A stretch of DNA of 59,038 nucleotides, taken from Nonlabens sp. Its GTDB lineage: Bacteria; Bacteroidota; Bacteroidia; Flavobacteriales; Flavobacteriaceae. The notes under the pieces are model-generated. The model was not told the origin of the DNA, did no database searches, and was given only the letters and a program-made list of their open reading frames with translations. A program made the translations under genes and the position numbers. The stretch is taken from the NCBI GenBank assembly GCA_020630715.1, contig JAHDIQ010000010.1, forward strand, positions 1 to 59,038. Reading direction: 5' to 3'. Within the stretch, counting starts at the first letter, position 1. The number at the start of each line of letters is the position of its first letter. Shown here piece by piece: positions 1-10,057 of the stretch.

Positions 1-53
1 CTAAATATGCTTGCTGTAACTACTAACGCTAATAAATATTTTATTGTTTTCAT
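1..53 (-). CDS. SusD/RagB-like lipoprotein, 5' end only (partial)
   Basis: Only the first 17 codons are in the window. On the minus strand an ATG at 51-53 opens MKTIKYLLALVVTASIF, a lysine-rich start followed by a hydrophobic stretch as in a lipoprotein or Sec signal peptide. It begins 14 bases after the stop of the SusC-type gene, on the same strand. In Bacteroidota the gene directly after susC is almost always susD, the surface lipoprotein that lids the SusC channel and binds the glycan or peptide. The identity is therefore inferred from position; only the signal peptide is seen. Confidence 0.6.
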   Translation of the reverse strand, partial: MKTIKYLLALVVTASIF

Positions 54-67
54 TGTTTTTTTATTTT

Positions 68-3000
68 TTAAAGTCCTAGTTCAACACCAAAAGAAATAAT
101 TCTCGGAGTAGGGTAAAGACGTGATGTGTTACTTAAAGTTGATGCATCAAAACCTCTCCATTTAGAGATTGTAAATAAGTTCTCAGAGTTAACAAATACT
201 CTTAAACGATCAAGCTTGAACTTTTCTAAAGTTGCTCTATCAAAGTTGTATCCTATGTTTACAAATCGTAAACGCAGGTAGTCAGCCTCTCTTAAATAAC
301 GATCTGATGCATTGTCTAGGTTGTTAGCATCTAATGAAGGAATGTCCGTGATATCGCCTGGAGCACTCCATGCTCTTAGTAAATCGTTTGAAACGTTGAA
401 CTGTCCAATGTTATTTTGATTTTGGAAGATAGATAAGTTGTTATCAAATCGATCTAATCCTGTTGCAAAGTTAAATAACGTTTGTAAATAGAATCCTTTA
501 TAATCAATATCCATTGTGAAACCACCTGTAAATTCTGGTACTAAATTCTTACCAGACCATACTTGATCATTATCTTGACTAGGAGTCTCTGTTAGATTCC
601 CATTAGCATCTAAGAATAATGCATTACCGTTAGCTGGATTAACACCTGCATAGCGTACGGTGAAATATTCAAATAATTGTCCACCATCTCTACCAATCCC
701 AGGAATTTCACCTTCTTCATTAGGTAAGTCCTGTAATTCCGATCTGTTATGGTTAAAGTTACCACCTATGGAAAGATTTAATTTGTCACGATCTCCTAAA
801 GATTGTATGATATCGTAGCTTAAATCAAAATCAACACCACGATTAAACAAAGTACCTACATTAGCAGATTGAGTAAAACCACCAGTTCCTACTACACCAG
901 AAATACGGTTAGGTTGGAATAACTCATCTGCGCGTCTTACATAGTAATCTACCGCACCACGAAGTCTACCGTTTTGTAGTAACTCGAAATCAACACCTAT
1001 GTTAGTTTGAGTTACCTCTTCCCATTGTAATGATGGATTACCAAAACCATTAGGGAATAAAGAGTTAACTCCTCCATAACCACTACCAGTTCCGAAAGTG
1101 TCAAGAATTAAACTTGTAGGACTAAAAAACCCATCTCCATTTACATCTTGGTTACCTGTTACACCGTAAGATGCACGAAGTTTAAGAACTTTTACCCATG
1201 AAACATCATCCATGAATTTTTCCTTGTTCACATTCCATCTTCCTGAGAAAGAATAGAAAGTTCCCCATTTATTGTCCTCGATAAATCTATAAGAAGAGTC
1301 TCGTCTTAAAACGGCACCAAAACCAAAACGAGTATCATAATCATAGTCTAGAGCGGCAAAGTATGAGAACAAACCTCCATTTGATGCATCAGCATTAATG
1401 TTATCCACAAAGAAATCATTGTTAGGATTGTCATCCACAAATCCTGCACCATCACCTAGGGCAAATGTTCTAGGGTCTAAACCATTAGCAAAGAAACCTA
1501 TGTTTCTTCTGTGTTGCTTCAAGTACTCCGTAAAAAGACCTAAACCTATGGTATGCTTTTCATTAAAGGTATTATCATAACGTACAGAGGTCGTTTGATT
1601 GAATGCAAAAGTTCTATTGGAGTTTTGTTGCATAAATCCAGCTGTCGGGTTAGCACCACCACCGAATAACAATGCATTAAATGATTGTGATTGCTCTGCT
1701 CTAGTAAGGTATGTGTTAATAAAGTCAACACCAGTTACTGAGGCTACTGTAACATTTTTTGCAACTTCATAACTAGCGTCTATACTACCTAATATTCTAA
1801 CCTCTTCATCAAAACGGTCATAAGTACGTAACCTATCGATCATAAATAATGGAGTATTTCTGAAAAGTAGTGGAGCTAATAAGTCGGCACCGTTAGTGTA
1901 ATCATCTGGACTAAGATAAGGAACTGATTGGTATGCAGATAATACAAAGTTCCTGTTAATTCCGGAACCACCAATAGCATTAGGCTCATTAGATTTAGAA
2001 TAATTTACACTTAACTGCGAGTTAAATTTGAATTTCTCGTTTTCAGATTGAGTACTAAAGTTATTTCTAATGTTGAAACGTTTTAGATCTGATTGTACTA
2101 AAATACCTTCTTGGTCAAAATATCCTATACTAGTATACTGCGTTGATTTCTTTCCACCACTAGAAAGACTAACGGTTTGATTAGAAGTAAGTCCAGTATT
2201 AAAGAAATACTCTCTCCAGTTAGTGTTAGGCGCTGCTGCTATTTCGGCATCAGTTAATGGAGTACCACTATTGTCAAAACCACGTCCACCTACTCCTACA
2301 CCTCTATCTCTTTCAAGATTTAAAAGTTGTTGAGAGTTCATGATGTCATAATCATTACCTTGTAGGGTAGTATAAGACAATATAGAGTTAACACCTATTT
2401 TCAGAGGTTGATTAAACTCACCACGTCTTGTTTTAATAATAATCACACCATTCGTTCCACGATTTCCATAGATTGCTAGCGCTCCTGCATCCTTTAAAAC
2501 GGTTACAGACTCAACGTCTTGTGGGTTTAAACTACGGAAGTTGTCCTGATCAGCAAATGCACCATCAATAATGAATAACGGCTCAGAATCTCCATTAATG
2601 GAAGCGATACCGCGTATATTTACTGTAGAATTAGCTCCTGGCTGTCCAGATTGTGTAAAAACGTTAAGACCAGCAACTTGACCAGATAAGGTCTGTACAA
2701 TAGAGGCATTTGGTCTATTTTCTATTGTTTTACTGCTGATTGTTTTTGATGAAATGTTTGTGGTTTCTGGAGTTGCTGTACGATAACCAATGATGTTTAC
2801 TACATCAAGATCGCCTTCAAAAGCTACGTTTACCACAGTTTGATTCCCTACAGTTACCTCTTTAGTCTGATATCCAGCAAATGATATTTGTAGGATGTCT
2901 TCAGGTGAAGCTTGAATAGAGTAATTACCATCAAAATCAGTTGTAGTAGCGTTTGAACTACCTTTTACCAGGACTGTCGCTCCTAGGACAGGTTCTCCGG

Positions 3001-3100
3001 TTGGATCAGTTACCTTACCAGTAACCGTTTGCTGCGCAAATGCTATTTGCACCGCTAACGCTAGAAATAGCGTCAAAATTCCTTTCAATTTTGTTTTCAT
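68..3100 (-). CDS. SusC/RagA family TonB-dependent outer-membrane transporter
   Basis: About 1010 residues. TonB-driven importer of oligosaccharides or peptides across the outer membrane, working with a SusD lid. After a signal peptide ending in AFAQ comes a carboxypeptidase-regulatory-like beta domain (roughly residues 25-110), then the plug with the SusC hallmark around EPLFIIDGAF and the AIYGNRGTNGVIIIKTRRG stretch, then a long beta-barrel ending in a hydrophobic residue. The ATG at 3100 (MKTKLKG) is chosen over an upstream TTG at 3130 because it opens directly on the signal peptide and has an A-rich TAAATCTAAA leader. The Omp85-type gene lies 116 bases upstream on the same strand; a SusD-like start follows. 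The substrate cannot be told from sequence. Confidence 0.93.
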   Translation of the reverse strand: MKTKLKGILTLFLALAVQIAFAQQTVTGKVTDPTGEPVLGATVLVKGSSNATTTDFDGNYSIQASPEDILQISFAGYQTKEVTVGNQTVVNVAFEGDLDVVNIIGYRTATPETTNISSKTISSKTIENRPNASIVQTLSGQVAGLNVFTQSGQPGANSTVNIRGIASINGDSEPLFIIDGAFADQDNFRSLNPQDVESVTVLKDAGALAIYGNRGTNGVIIIKTRRGEFNQPLKIGVNSILSYTTLQGNDYDIMNSQQLLNLERDRGVGVGGRGFDNSGTPLTDAEIAAAPNTNWREYFFNTGLTSNQTVSLSSGGKKSTQYTSIGYFDQEGILVQSDLKRFNIRNNFSTQSENEKFKFNSQLSVNYSKSNEPNAIGGSGINRNFVLSAYQSVPYLSPDDYTNGADLLAPLLFRNTPLFMIDRLRTYDRFDEEVRILGSIDASYEVAKNVTVASVTGVDFINTYLTRAEQSQSFNALLFGGGANPTAGFMQQNSNRTFAFNQTTSVRYDNTFNEKHTIGLGLFTEYLKQHRRNIGFFANGLDPRTFALGDGAGFVDDNPNNDFFVDNINADASNGGLFSYFAALDYDYDTRFGFGAVLRRDSSYRFIEDNKWGTFYSFSGRWNVNKEKFMDDVSWVKVLKLRASYGVTGNQDVNGDGFFSPTSLILDTFGTGSGYGGVNSLFPNGFGNPSLQWEEVTQTNIGVDFELLQNGRLRGAVDYYVRRADELFQPNRISGVVGTGGFTQSANVGTLFNRGVDFDLSYDIIQSLGDRDKLNLSIGGNFNHNRSELQDLPNEEGEIPGIGRDGGQLFEYFTVRYAGVNPANGNALFLDANGNLTETPSQDNDQVWSGKNLVPEFTGGFTMDIDYKGFYLQTLFNFATGLDRFDNNLSIFQNQNNIGQFNVSNDLLRAWSAPGDITDIPSLDANNLDNASDRYLREADYLRLRFVNIGYNFDRATLEKFKLDRLRVFVNSENLFTISKWRGFDASTLSNTSRLYPTPRIISFGVELGL

Positions 3101-3216
3101 TTTAGATTTATTTGAATTAGCCAAAGCCAAAAGTCACAATTAATAGTTAATAAAACAACTTTTATTGTGCTTATTTTATGCTTAGAGCAATATTTTCTTA
3201 ACCTTATGGTAACATC

Positions 3217-4884
3217 TTAGAATCGAATGAGCAGGTTTAAATGAGCTATTGTGCTGGAAAAGTCCACTTTAGAGTTGTTAAATACACCATTAGCAATACT
3301 TAGTTTTAATAATCCAGCATTTGTTAAAATTCCAGTGCCAAAACCAAATGAATATAGGTTTTCTAGGTTTTTGGTGTTAAAATTCTCGAAATAGCCAGCA
3401 TCTACAATACTGTGAATGTAAATACCAGGAGATAATTCGATACGATATTCAGTATTTATACTACTAAAGAATGAAGTGTCTATGGCATTTTGATTAAATC
3501 CTCTGATGCTATTCAAACCACCTACCTGATAAAGTTCATTAAATATGCTGTTCTCTGTCTTCAAATAATTTAATCTACCTATCGCTAGGAATGATTGTTT
3601 TTCTGTAATTCTAAAATGTTTCAGTAATGTGGTTTTTATTCTTATTTGATAGTCGCTATCATTTGACAGTTCTCTGGATCCTATGTTTACGGTATTGCTT
3701 ACTAGAAATTGCTCTTGTTGTAAAGGACGGTTGTTTCTTCTTTCATGAATAAAGTTGAATCCTATTCCATTAAAATTATAATTTCTAGAGTTGGTGTTGT
3801 TTAAATCAGTTGCTGTGGAAGATGTGGATGTGTAATTCATTCCTATCTCTGTTAGATGGTTAGGTAGGTAAAAAAGACCAGCTTTTATTTGTGTGTTCTG
3901 GTAAGTGCTGTCTCTTCTTAATATTTCTAGATTTGATTGTAGTCCTATTTTGCTCTTTAATATATATGGTAATTTTAAATTAACGTTTAATCTAGTTTGA
4001 TCTTCGTTATCACCGCGATATATGATATGAAAGAGTTCACCTGTATTAAGGTTGTTTTGCAACAGTAGGTCTAGGTATCCATTTAGTTCTAGTGTTCCGT
4101 CTTGATTTGAATTGAATCCTATCATTCCATCCACGGTATTGTTGTTGGTTCGTTTTAAATAGGTGTAAAGAATCGTGCTGTCTTTCTTGAATAATAACTC
4201 TGGTTCTTTTACGACTTCTACAAAACTAAGTTCTCCTAATTTTTCTGTAATAGAATTAATGTTTTTCTGGTTAGCTTCTTTGTTTTTTCTAGTTATCGCC
4301 TTTAAATAGGTTTTTGGGAAATTAGGATATCCCTTTATGGCAATGCGGTCTATAGTTCGTAACGATCCTGCAGTAACTTCTATGGTGAGATGGACGGTGT
4401 CTGTTGGGTTAAAGATGAATTCAACTGGCTCCACTTTTGCCATGTTGTATCCTTGGTTGTTTAAGTAGTCCTTTAACTCAGTAAGTTGCTGTTGTAGTTG
4501 ATGAGCTGGTATGGTGTTTTTATTTCGCTTTCGCGAAAGCAAAATATCTAAAACCTCTTTGCTTTGATCATCTAAAGCAGTACTATTGATTTTTATATGT
4601 GTATATTTTTTCCCTAAATCAATTTCAGAACTGTAGGTTGAATCATTTAACCTTTGAAGAGGTTGTTCTAGTAGTCCAAAATATCCGTCACTTTTCAACT
4701 GATTTAAAATGCTGTCTTTTAACTCGATTAACTGCTTAAAGTTGCTAACGGTTTTCTTAGAGTAAAGAGAGTCTAATATTTGAGAGTGAGTGGAGTCTTT
4801 AGTGGTTACTTCCCACAATAATGATTGCCCGTTACTAACTACATGAAATAGTAGATATAAATATAGGACAATTAACTTTTTCAA
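3217..4884 (-). CDS. Omp85/TamA-like outer-membrane protein (POTRA + barrel)
   Basis: 555 residues with a signal peptide (MKKLIVLYLYLLFHVVSNGQ). The N-terminal half looks like POTRA modules (e.g. the segment around LRTIDRIAIKGYPNFPKTYL). The C-terminal half is a beta-barrel with the Omp85 signature GGLNSIRGFNQNA and a terminal phenylalanine. Family members insert or export outer-membrane proteins (BamA, TamA, FhaC types). It is shorter than BamA (about 800 residues) and has fewer POTRAs, so a TamA-like or two-partner role is more likely; which one is open. A copy of the dispersed palindrome at 4527-4540 is translated in frame as LSRKR. The gene diverges from the ribosomal superoperon. Confidence 0.8.
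   Translation of the reverse strand: MKKLIVLYLYLLFHVVSNGQSLLWEVTTKDSTHSQILDSLYSKKTVSNFKQLIELKDSILNQLKSDGYFGLLEQPLQRLNDSTYSSEIDLGKKYTHIKINSTALDDQSKEVLDILLSRKRNKNTIPAHQLQQQLTELKDYLNNQGYNMAKVEPVEFIFNPTDTVHLTIEVTAGSLRTIDRIAIKGYPNFPKTYLKAITRKNKEANQKNINSITEKLGELSFVEVVKEPELLFKKDSTILYTYLKRTNNNTVDGMIGFNSNQDGTLELNGYLDLLLQNNLNTGELFHIIYRGDNEDQTRLNVNLKLPYILKSKIGLQSNLEILRRDSTYQNTQIKAGLFYLPNHLTEIGMNYTSTSSTATDLNNTNSRNYNFNGIGFNFIHERRNNRPLQQEQFLVSNTVNIGSRELSNDSDYQIRIKTTLLKHFRITEKQSFLAIGRLNYLKTENSIFNELYQVGGLNSIRGFNQNAIDTSFFSSINTEYRIELSPGIYIHSIVDAGYFENFNTKNLENLYSFGFGTGILTNAGLLKLSIANGVFNNSKVDFSSTIAHLNLLIRF
4527..4540. repeat. Palindrome copy inside the Omp85-like gene
   Basis: Perfect GCTTTCGCGAAAGC, read in frame as LSRKR in the linker-like region between POTRA blocks. 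Confidence 0.8.
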
Positions 4885-4983
4885 AAAGGATGTGTATCTG
4901 CGGTTATTGAGGTATAAAGAACGTTCTAAATCTACTAAATCTTATGTATTTGAAAATTAATATGTAAATATTTGAAACTGAGG

Positions 4984-5014
4984 TTTGAATAAGTAGATTT
5001 TATTTATACCTTTG
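4984..5014 (+). promoter_or_regulatory. Promoter of the ribosomal superoperon
   Basis: TTTG at 4984-4987, then exactly 19 bases, then TACCTTTG at 5007-5014. This fits the known Bacteroidota sigma-ABfr consensus TTG-N19-TAnnTTTG in both boxes and in spacing. It lies 41 bases upstream of rpsL, in the gap between divergent genes. Confidence 0.8.
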
Positions 5015-5055
5015 CCGACCCTAAAATAGGGATTAATTTATTAGCGTAAAACAAT

Positions 5056-5430
5056 ATGCCAACGATTTCACAATTAGTACGTAAAGGAAGAGCCAAAATT
5101 ACCAAGAAGAGTAAATCGGCTGCTTTAGATTCTTGTCCTCAACGTCGTGGAGTATGTACGCGTGTTTACACCACTACACCTAAGAAGCCTAACTCTGCAA
5201 TGAGAAAGGTTGCTCGTGTACGTCTTACTAACGGTAAGGAAGTAAACGCCTACATCCCAGGAGAAGGTCACAATCTACAAGAGCACTCGATAGTATTGGT
5301 AAGAGGTGGAAGGGTAAAAGATTTGCCAGGAGTTAGATATCACATCGTGCGTGGCGCACTGGACACCGCAGGTGTTGCAGGTCGTACACAACGTAGATCT
5401 AAGTACGGTGCAAAACGCCCTAAGAAGTAA
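5056..5430 (+). CDS. rpsL: 30S ribosomal protein S12
   Basis: 124 residues, the normal length. S12 sits at the decoding centre of the small subunit and helps control accuracy. The conserved core [19 protein letters not shown] is present with the wild-type lysine at the streptomycin-sensitive position (TPKKPNSA), so no streptomycin-resistance change is seen there. First gene of the superoperon behind a consensus promoter, followed by rpsG after 66 bases. Confidence 0.98.
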   Translation: MPTISQLVRKGRAKITKKSKSAALDSCPQRRGVCTRVYTTTPKKPNSAMRKVARVRLTNGKEVNAYIPGEGHNLQEHSIVLVRGGRVKDLPGVRYHIVRGALDTAGVAGRTQRRSKYGAKRPKK

Positions 5431-5444
5431 ACAAATTTTAAGTG

Positions 5445-5465
5445 ATGTAGCTTTTACTACTACAT
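5445..5465 (+). other. Small inverted repeat in the rpsL-rpsG gap
   Basis: ATGTAG (5445-5450) pairs with CTACAT (5460-5465) across a nine-base loop; the flanks can add three further pairs after a mismatch. In many bacteria the str operon is controlled by S7 binding the intercistronic mRNA just before rpsG, so this could be such a site. Only the repeat is seen; the role is a guess. Confidence 0.3.
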
Positions 5466-5496
5466 GACTTTAATTAACAAACTCAATTAAGAAGAA

Positions 5497-5973
5497 ATGA
5501 GAAAAAGACAGGCAAAAAAACGTCCTATCCTTCCGGATCCACGTTTCAATGACCAGCTCGTGACTCGCTTTGTAAACATGATGATGTTGCACGGTAAAAA
5601 GTCAGTAGCGTTTAAATTATTCTATGATGCAATGGATATCGTAGAAGAAAAGAAAAATGATGACGAGAAAACGTCATTAGAAGTATGGAAAGATGCGTTA
5701 TCTAACGTAATGCCTCATGTAGAGGTACGCAGCCGTCGTGTAGGTGGTGCCACTTTTCAAATTCCTATGCAAATTCGTCCAGATAGAAAAATTTCTACTG
5801 CAATGAAATGGTTGATAGGTTACTCACGCAAGCGTAATGAGAAATCCTTTTCTCAAAAATTAGCTTCAGAGATTCTTGCAGCTGCTAAAGAAGAAGGTGC
5901 GGCAGTTAAGAAGAAAACGGATACACACAAAATGGCCGAGGCTAACAAAGCGTTCTCACACTTTAGATTCTAA
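5497..5973 (+). CDS. rpsG: 30S ribosomal protein S7
   Basis: 158 residues, usual length. S7 nucleates assembly of the 30S head and contacts E-site tRNA. Typical opening MRKRQAKKRPILPDPRF and the conserved VEVRSRRVGGATFQIP loop are present. Lies between rpsL and fusA, only three bases before the fusA start, the normal str-operon order. Confidence 0.98.
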   Translation: MRKRQAKKRPILPDPRFNDQLVTRFVNMMMLHGKKSVAFKLFYDAMDIVEEKKNDDEKTSLEVWKDALSNVMPHVEVRSRRVGGATFQIPMQIRPDRKISTAMKWLIGYSRKRNEKSFSQKLASEILAAAKEEGAAVKKKTDTHKMAEANKAFSHFRF

Positions 5974-5976
5974 AAC

Positions 5977-8103
5977 ATGGCTAGAGATTTAAAATACACA
6001 AGAAATATTGGTATTGCTGCACACATTGATGCAGGAAAAACCACAACCACAGAACGTATTCTTTTCTATACAGGTGTTTCTCACAAAATAGGTGAAGTAC
6101 ATGATGGGGCTTCTACTATGGACTGGATGGAGCAAGAGGCAGAGAGAGGTATTACAATTACATCTGCAGCTACAACTTGTACATGGCAATTTCCACAAGA
6201 AAATGGTGAGCCTACAAGTGATGCAAAAGGATATCACTTCAATATAATTGATACACCAGGTCACGTTGATTTTACAGTAGAAGTAAATAGATCATTACGT
6301 GTTCTTGATGGATTAGTATTCCTGTTTAGTGCTGTTGATGGTGTTGAGCCACAATCAGAAACTAACTGGAGACTTGCAGATAATTATAAAGTGCCACGTA
6401 TCGGTTTTGTAAATAAAATGGATCGTCAAGGTTCTAACTTTTTACAAGTTTGCCAGCAGGTGAAAGATATGTTGAAATCTAATGCTGTGCCTATCGTTTT
6501 AAACATAGGTGATGAGGCAGATTTTAAAGGTATCGTTGATCTTGTAAAGAATAGAGCAATTGTATGGCATGATGATAACTTCGGTTCTACTTTTGATGTA
6601 GTAGATATTCCTGAAGATATGAAAGACGAGGTGCGCAAGTACCGCGGTATGCTTATAGAAGAAGTGGCGTCCTATGATGAAAACCTTCTAGAAAAGTACA
6701 TGGAGGATGAAAACTCTATTACAGAGGAAGAAGTGCACGCTGCACTTAGAGCCGCTGTAATGGACATGGCTATTATACCTATGGTATGTGGTTCATCATT
6801 TAAAAATAAAGGTGTGCAATTCCTTTTAGATGCTGTATGTCGTTATTTGCCTTCTCCGCTAGATAGAGATAATATTGTAGGTACTGATCCTAATACAGGT
6901 GAAGAGATTACTCGTAAGCCTTCTGTAAATGATCCTTTTGCTGCTTTAGCATTTAAGATCGCTACAGATCCGTTTGTAGGTCGTCTAGCATTCTTCCGCG
7001 CTTATTCTGGAAGATTAGATGCAGGTTCGTACATACTGAATAATAGATCTGGTAAAAAGGAACGTATTTCACGTATTTACCAGATGCATTCAAATAAACA
7101 AAACGCTATCGACTTTATCGAGGCTGGAGATATAGGTGCAGCAGTAGGATTTAAGGACATCAAAACTGGAGACACGATGTCTGCAGAAAATGCCCCTATC
7201 GTACTAGAATCTATGGATTTCCCAGATCCGGTAATTGGTATCGCAGTTGAGCCTAAAACAAAGGCAGATGTGGATAAACTAGGTATGGCACTTTCTAAGT
7301 TGTCAGAAGAAGATCCTACTTTTACAGCACGTACTGATGAGGCTTCAGGTCAAACGATTATATCAGGAATGGGTGAACTTCACCTTGATATTATCGTGGA
7401 TCGTCTTAAGCGTGAGTTTAAGGTTGAAGTAAATCAAGGTCAGCCACAGGTTGAATACAAAGAGGCAATTACGCAAGCTGCAGACCACCGTGAGGTTTAT
7501 AAAAAGCAGTCGGGTGGACGTGGTAAATTTGCAGATATTGTATTTACTATTGAGCCAGCAGATGAAGGTGTTGAAGGTTTACAATTTGAATCTACAATTA
7601 AAGGTGGTAACGTTCCTAAGGAATTTATCCCTTCTATTGAAAAAGGATTTAAAGCCGCTATGGTAGCAGGACCACTTGCAGGTTACGAGGTAGATTCTAT
7701 GAAAGTGACATTAAAGGATGGATCATACCACGACGTGGATTCTGATCAATTATCCTTTGAGCTAGCGGCAAAGCTAGGTTTTAAAAACTCTGCAAAAGCG
7801 GCTAAGGCAGTAATAATGGAGCCTATTATGAAACTGGAGGTAATCACTCCTGAGGAAAATATGGGTGATATTGTAGGTGACTTAAACAGACGTAGAGGTC
7901 AAGTAAGTGATATGGGTGATAGAGCTGGGGCAAAAACAGTAAAGGCAACCGTGCCGTTATCAGAAATGTTCGGGTATGTTACTACACTTAGAACCTTGTC
8001 TTCTGGTAGAGCAACTTCTACAATGGAATTTTCACATTACGCAGAAACTCCTTCAAACATAAGTGAAGAAGTAATCGCTGCGGCTAATGGTTCAAACAAA
8101 TAA
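5977..8103 (+). CDS. fusA: Elongation factor G
   Basis: 708 residues. GTPase that drives translocation of tRNAs and mRNA on the ribosome. G1 motif AHIDAGKT at residues 15-22, G3 DTPGH at 92-96, G4 NKMD at 146-149, followed by domains II-V ending in the [18 protein letters not shown] region of domain V. Full length with no missing motif. It sits three bases after rpsG and 11 before rpsJ. Many Bacteroidota carry a second EF-G elsewhere; this one is the str-operon copy and so the likely housekeeping factor. Confidence 0.97.
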   Translation: MARDLKYTRNIGIAAHIDAGKTTTTERILFYTGVSHKIGEVHDGASTMDWMEQEAERGITITSAATTCTWQFPQENGEPTSDAKGYHFNIIDTPGHVDFTVEVNRSLRVLDGLVFLFSAVDGVEPQSETNWRLADNYKVPRIGFVNKMDRQGSNFLQVCQQVKDMLKSNAVPIVLNIGDEADFKGIVDLVKNRAIVWHDDNFGSTFDVVDIPEDMKDEVRKYRGMLIEEVASYDENLLEKYMEDENSITEEEVHAALRAAVMDMAIIPMVCGSSFKNKGVQFLLDAVCRYLPSPLDRDNIVGTDPNTGEEITRKPSVNDPFAALAFKIATDPFVGRLAFFRAYSGRLDAGSYILNNRSGKKERISRIYQMHSNKQNAIDFIEAGDIGAAVGFKDIKTGDTMSAENAPIVLESMDFPDPVIGIAVEPKTKADVDKLGMALSKLSEEDPTFTARTDEASGQTIISGMGELHLDIIVDRLKREFKVEVNQGQPQVEYKEAITQAADHREVYKKQSGGRGKFADIVFTIEPADEGVEGLQFESTIKGGNVPKEFIPSIEKGFKAAMVAGPLAGYEVDSMKVTLKDGSYHDVDSDQLSFELAAKLGFKNSAKAAKAVIMEPIMKLEVITPEENMGDIVGDLNRRRGQVSDMGDRAGAKTVKATVPLSEMFGYVTTLRTLSSGRATSTMEFSHYAETPSNISEEVIAAANGSNK

Positions 8104-8114
8104 TATTTCAAACG

Positions 8115-8420
8115 ATGAGTCAAAAAATCAGAATAAAGTTAAAGTCATACGATTACATGCTGGTAGATAAGTCTGCTGAAAAAATTGTAAAGACCGTTAA
8201 GAGTACAGGTGCTGTTGTAACTGGGCCAATTCCATTACCTACACACAAGAAGATTTTTACAGTACTAAGATCGCCACACGTGAATAAGAAATCACGTGAG
8301 CAGTTTGAGCTTAGTTCTTATAAACGTCTTTTAGATATTTATAGTTCATCTAGTAAAACTATTGATGCATTAATGAAACTAGAATTACCTAGTGGTGTTG
8401 AAGTAGAGATTAAGGTTTAA
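8115..8420 (+). CDS. rpsJ: 30S ribosomal protein S10
   Basis: 101 residues. S10 is part of the 30S head and, as NusE, of antitermination complexes. The conserved VTGPIPLPT and [13 protein letters not shown] segments are present. It joins the str genes (fusA 11 bases upstream) to the S10 genes, but is separated from rplC by an 80-base gap that holds a long palindrome. Confidence 0.97.
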   Translation: MSQKIRIKLKSYDYMLVDKSAEKIVKTVKSTGAVVTGPIPLPTHKKIFTVLRSPHVNKKSREQFELSSYKRLLDIYSSSSKTIDALMKLELPSGVEVEIKV

Positions 8421-8440
8421 TTAGATTTAAAAACAATTTT

Positions 8441-8473
8441 GAATTACGCTTTCGCGAAAGCGTAATTCTTTTT
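8441..8473 (+). terminator. 28-bp perfect palindrome plus T run (possible terminator or attenuator) between rpsJ and rplC
   Basis: GAATTACGCTTTCG at 8441-8454 is followed without a spacer by its exact reverse complement to 8468, then TTTTT. As RNA it would fold into a long hairpin followed by U residues, as in an intrinsic terminator or attenuator, although a perfect palindrome has no built-in loop and about four central bases must open. It contains the dispersed 14-mer core of this genome (GCTTTCGCGAAAGC) in its longest perfect form in the window. It may reduce read-through from the str genes into the S10/spc genes; this is inference. Confidence 0.5.
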
Positions 8474-8500
8474 ATATAATAACAATTAATTACAATAATT

Positions 8501-9118
8501 ATGTCTGGGTTAATAGGAAGAAAAATCGGAATGACTAGCATCTATGACGAGAATGGTAAAAATATGCCATGTACGATCATTGAGGCAGGTCCTTGCGTTG
8601 TTACCCAAGTCAGAACTGAAGAAGTAGACGGTTATGAAGCGCTACAGCTAGGTTTCGATGACAAATCAGACAAGAATGCCTCTAAAGCGATCCAAGGTCA
8701 CTTTAAGAAAGCAGGTACTGGTGTCAAAAGAAAAGTAGCCGAATTCAAAGGTTTTGATGAGGAATACAAATTAGGAGATGCAGTAACAGTTGATATGTTC
8801 ACAGAAGGTGAGTTTGTTGATGTTTCTGGTACTTCAAAAGGTAAAGGTTTTCAAGGTGTTGTAAAACGTCATGGATTTGCTGGTGTAGGTCAAGCGACTC
8901 ACGGTCAGCACAACAGATTGAGAGCACCAGGATCGATAGGTGCCGCATCTTATCCAGCTCGTGTATTTAAAGGTATGCGTATGGCAGGACAGATGGGGAA
9001 CGAAAAAGTAAAAGTTCAAAATTTAAGAGTTCTTAAAGTGGTAGCAGATAAAAATTTGCTAGTAGTTAAAGGATGTGTTCCAGGGCACAAAAACTCTTAC
9101 GTAATCGTACAAAAGTAA
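8501..9118 (+). CDS. rplC: 50S ribosomal protein L3
   Basis: 205 residues. L3 is an early assembly protein near the peptidyl-transferase centre. The finger loop [20 protein letters not shown] with the usual glutamine/histidine cluster is present. First gene after the 8441 palindrome, so it may be the first gene of a separately controlled unit. Its stop TAA overlaps the rplD ATG by one base. Confidence 0.97.
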   Translation: MSGLIGRKIGMTSIYDENGKNMPCTIIEAGPCVVTQVRTEEVDGYEALQLGFDDKSDKNASKAIQGHFKKAGTGVKRKVAEFKGFDEEYKLGDAVTVDMFTEGEFVDVSGTSKGKGFQGVVKRHGFAGVGQATHGQHNRLRAPGSIGAASYPARVFKGMRMAGQMGNEKVKVQNLRVLKVVADKNLLVVKGCVPGHKNSYVIVQK

Positions 9119-9747
9119 TGAAGGTATCAGTTATAGACATTAAAGGAAAAGAAACTGGTCGTCAGGTAGAGTTATCTGATAGCATTTTCGCAATTGAGCC
9201 TAATGAGCATGCGATCTATTTAGATGTGAAGCAATACTTAGCAAATCAACGTCAAGGTACTCATAAATCAAAGCAACGTGCAGAGATTGCAGGTAGTACA
9301 CGTAAGATTAAGAAACAAAAGGGAACTGGTACGGCTCGTGCAGGTTCTATTAAGTCTCCTGTATTTAGAGGTGGTGGACGTATTTTTGGTCCTGTACCTA
9401 GAGATTACTCCTTTAAACTTAATAAAGGACAGAAGCGTCTTGCACGTAAATCTGCTTTAAGTAAAAAGGTAGCAGAAGGTAATTTTCACGTAATAGAAGA
9501 TTTTAGTTTTGATGCACCTAAAACAAAGAATTTTATAGAGGTTTTAGAGTCTTTAGGACTTGATAATAAAAAATCTTTATTTGTGTTGGGTGGTTCAAAT
9601 AAAAATGTATATTTGTCTTCGCGAAATTTCAAGGGTTCTGAAGTAGTAACTAACTCAGAATTAAGCACTTATAAGATATTAAACGCTAATAATGTTGTTG
9701 TTTTAGAAGGATCGCTAGAAGGAATTCAAGAAACGTTAAGCAAATAG
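9118..9747 (+). CDS. rplD: 50S ribosomal protein L4
   Basis: 209 residues from the ATG at 9118 ([20 protein letters not shown]), chosen because it matches the family start and makes the coupled TAATG junction with rplC; an upstream in-frame start at 9073 would lie inside rplC. The conserved tunnel loop [19 protein letters not shown] is intact. L4 lines the exit tunnel. rplW follows after three bases. Confidence 0.96.
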   Translation: MKVSVIDIKGKETGRQVELSDSIFAIEPNEHAIYLDVKQYLANQRQGTHKSKQRAEIAGSTRKIKKQKGTGTARAGSIKSPVFRGGGRIFGPVPRDYSFKLNKGQKRLARKSALSKKVAEGNFHVIEDFSFDAPKTKNFIEVLESLGLDNKKSLFVLGGSNKNVYLSSRNFKGSEVVTNSELSTYKILNANNVVVLEGSLEGIQETLSK

Positions 9748-9750
9748 GTT

Positions 9751-10041
9751 ATGAATATTTTAATAAAACCAGTTATTACTGAAAAAGCAACTAGCGAAAG
9801 TGAGTTGTTGAATCGTTACGGGTTTGAAGTATTGCCTAGTGCTAATAAGATTCAAATCAAAAACGCTGTAGAGCAAACATATGGTGTCACTGTTACAAAG
9901 GTGAGAACGATGAATGTTCGAGTAGAGCGTAAAGCGAAATATACAAAATCAGGGATGCAAGTTGGTAAAACAAAAGGAAGTAAAAAAGCTTTTGTACAAC
10001 TGCAAGATGGAGATACCATCGACCTTTATAGTAATTTATAA
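9751..10041 (+). CDS. rplW: 50S ribosomal protein L23
   Basis: 96 residues. L23 sits at the tunnel exit and docks trigger factor and SRP. The typical opening IKPVITEKAT and the basic loop KAKYTKSGMQVGKTKGSKKA are present. Ordinary S10-operon position between rplD and rplB. Confidence 0.97.
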   Translation: MNILIKPVITEKATSESELLNRYGFEVLPSANKIQIKNAVEQTYGVTVTKVRTMNVRVERKAKYTKSGMQVGKTKGSKKAFVQLQDGDTIDLYSNL

Positions 10042-10057
10042 ATAAGACCGACAAAAG

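Noticed and set aside
5989-6264. Long open frames on the opposite strand inside fusA, rplC, rpoA and other genes.
   Set aside because: Shadows of strongly biased codon use in highly expressed genes; they have no start context and cysteine- or serine-rich nonsense composition.
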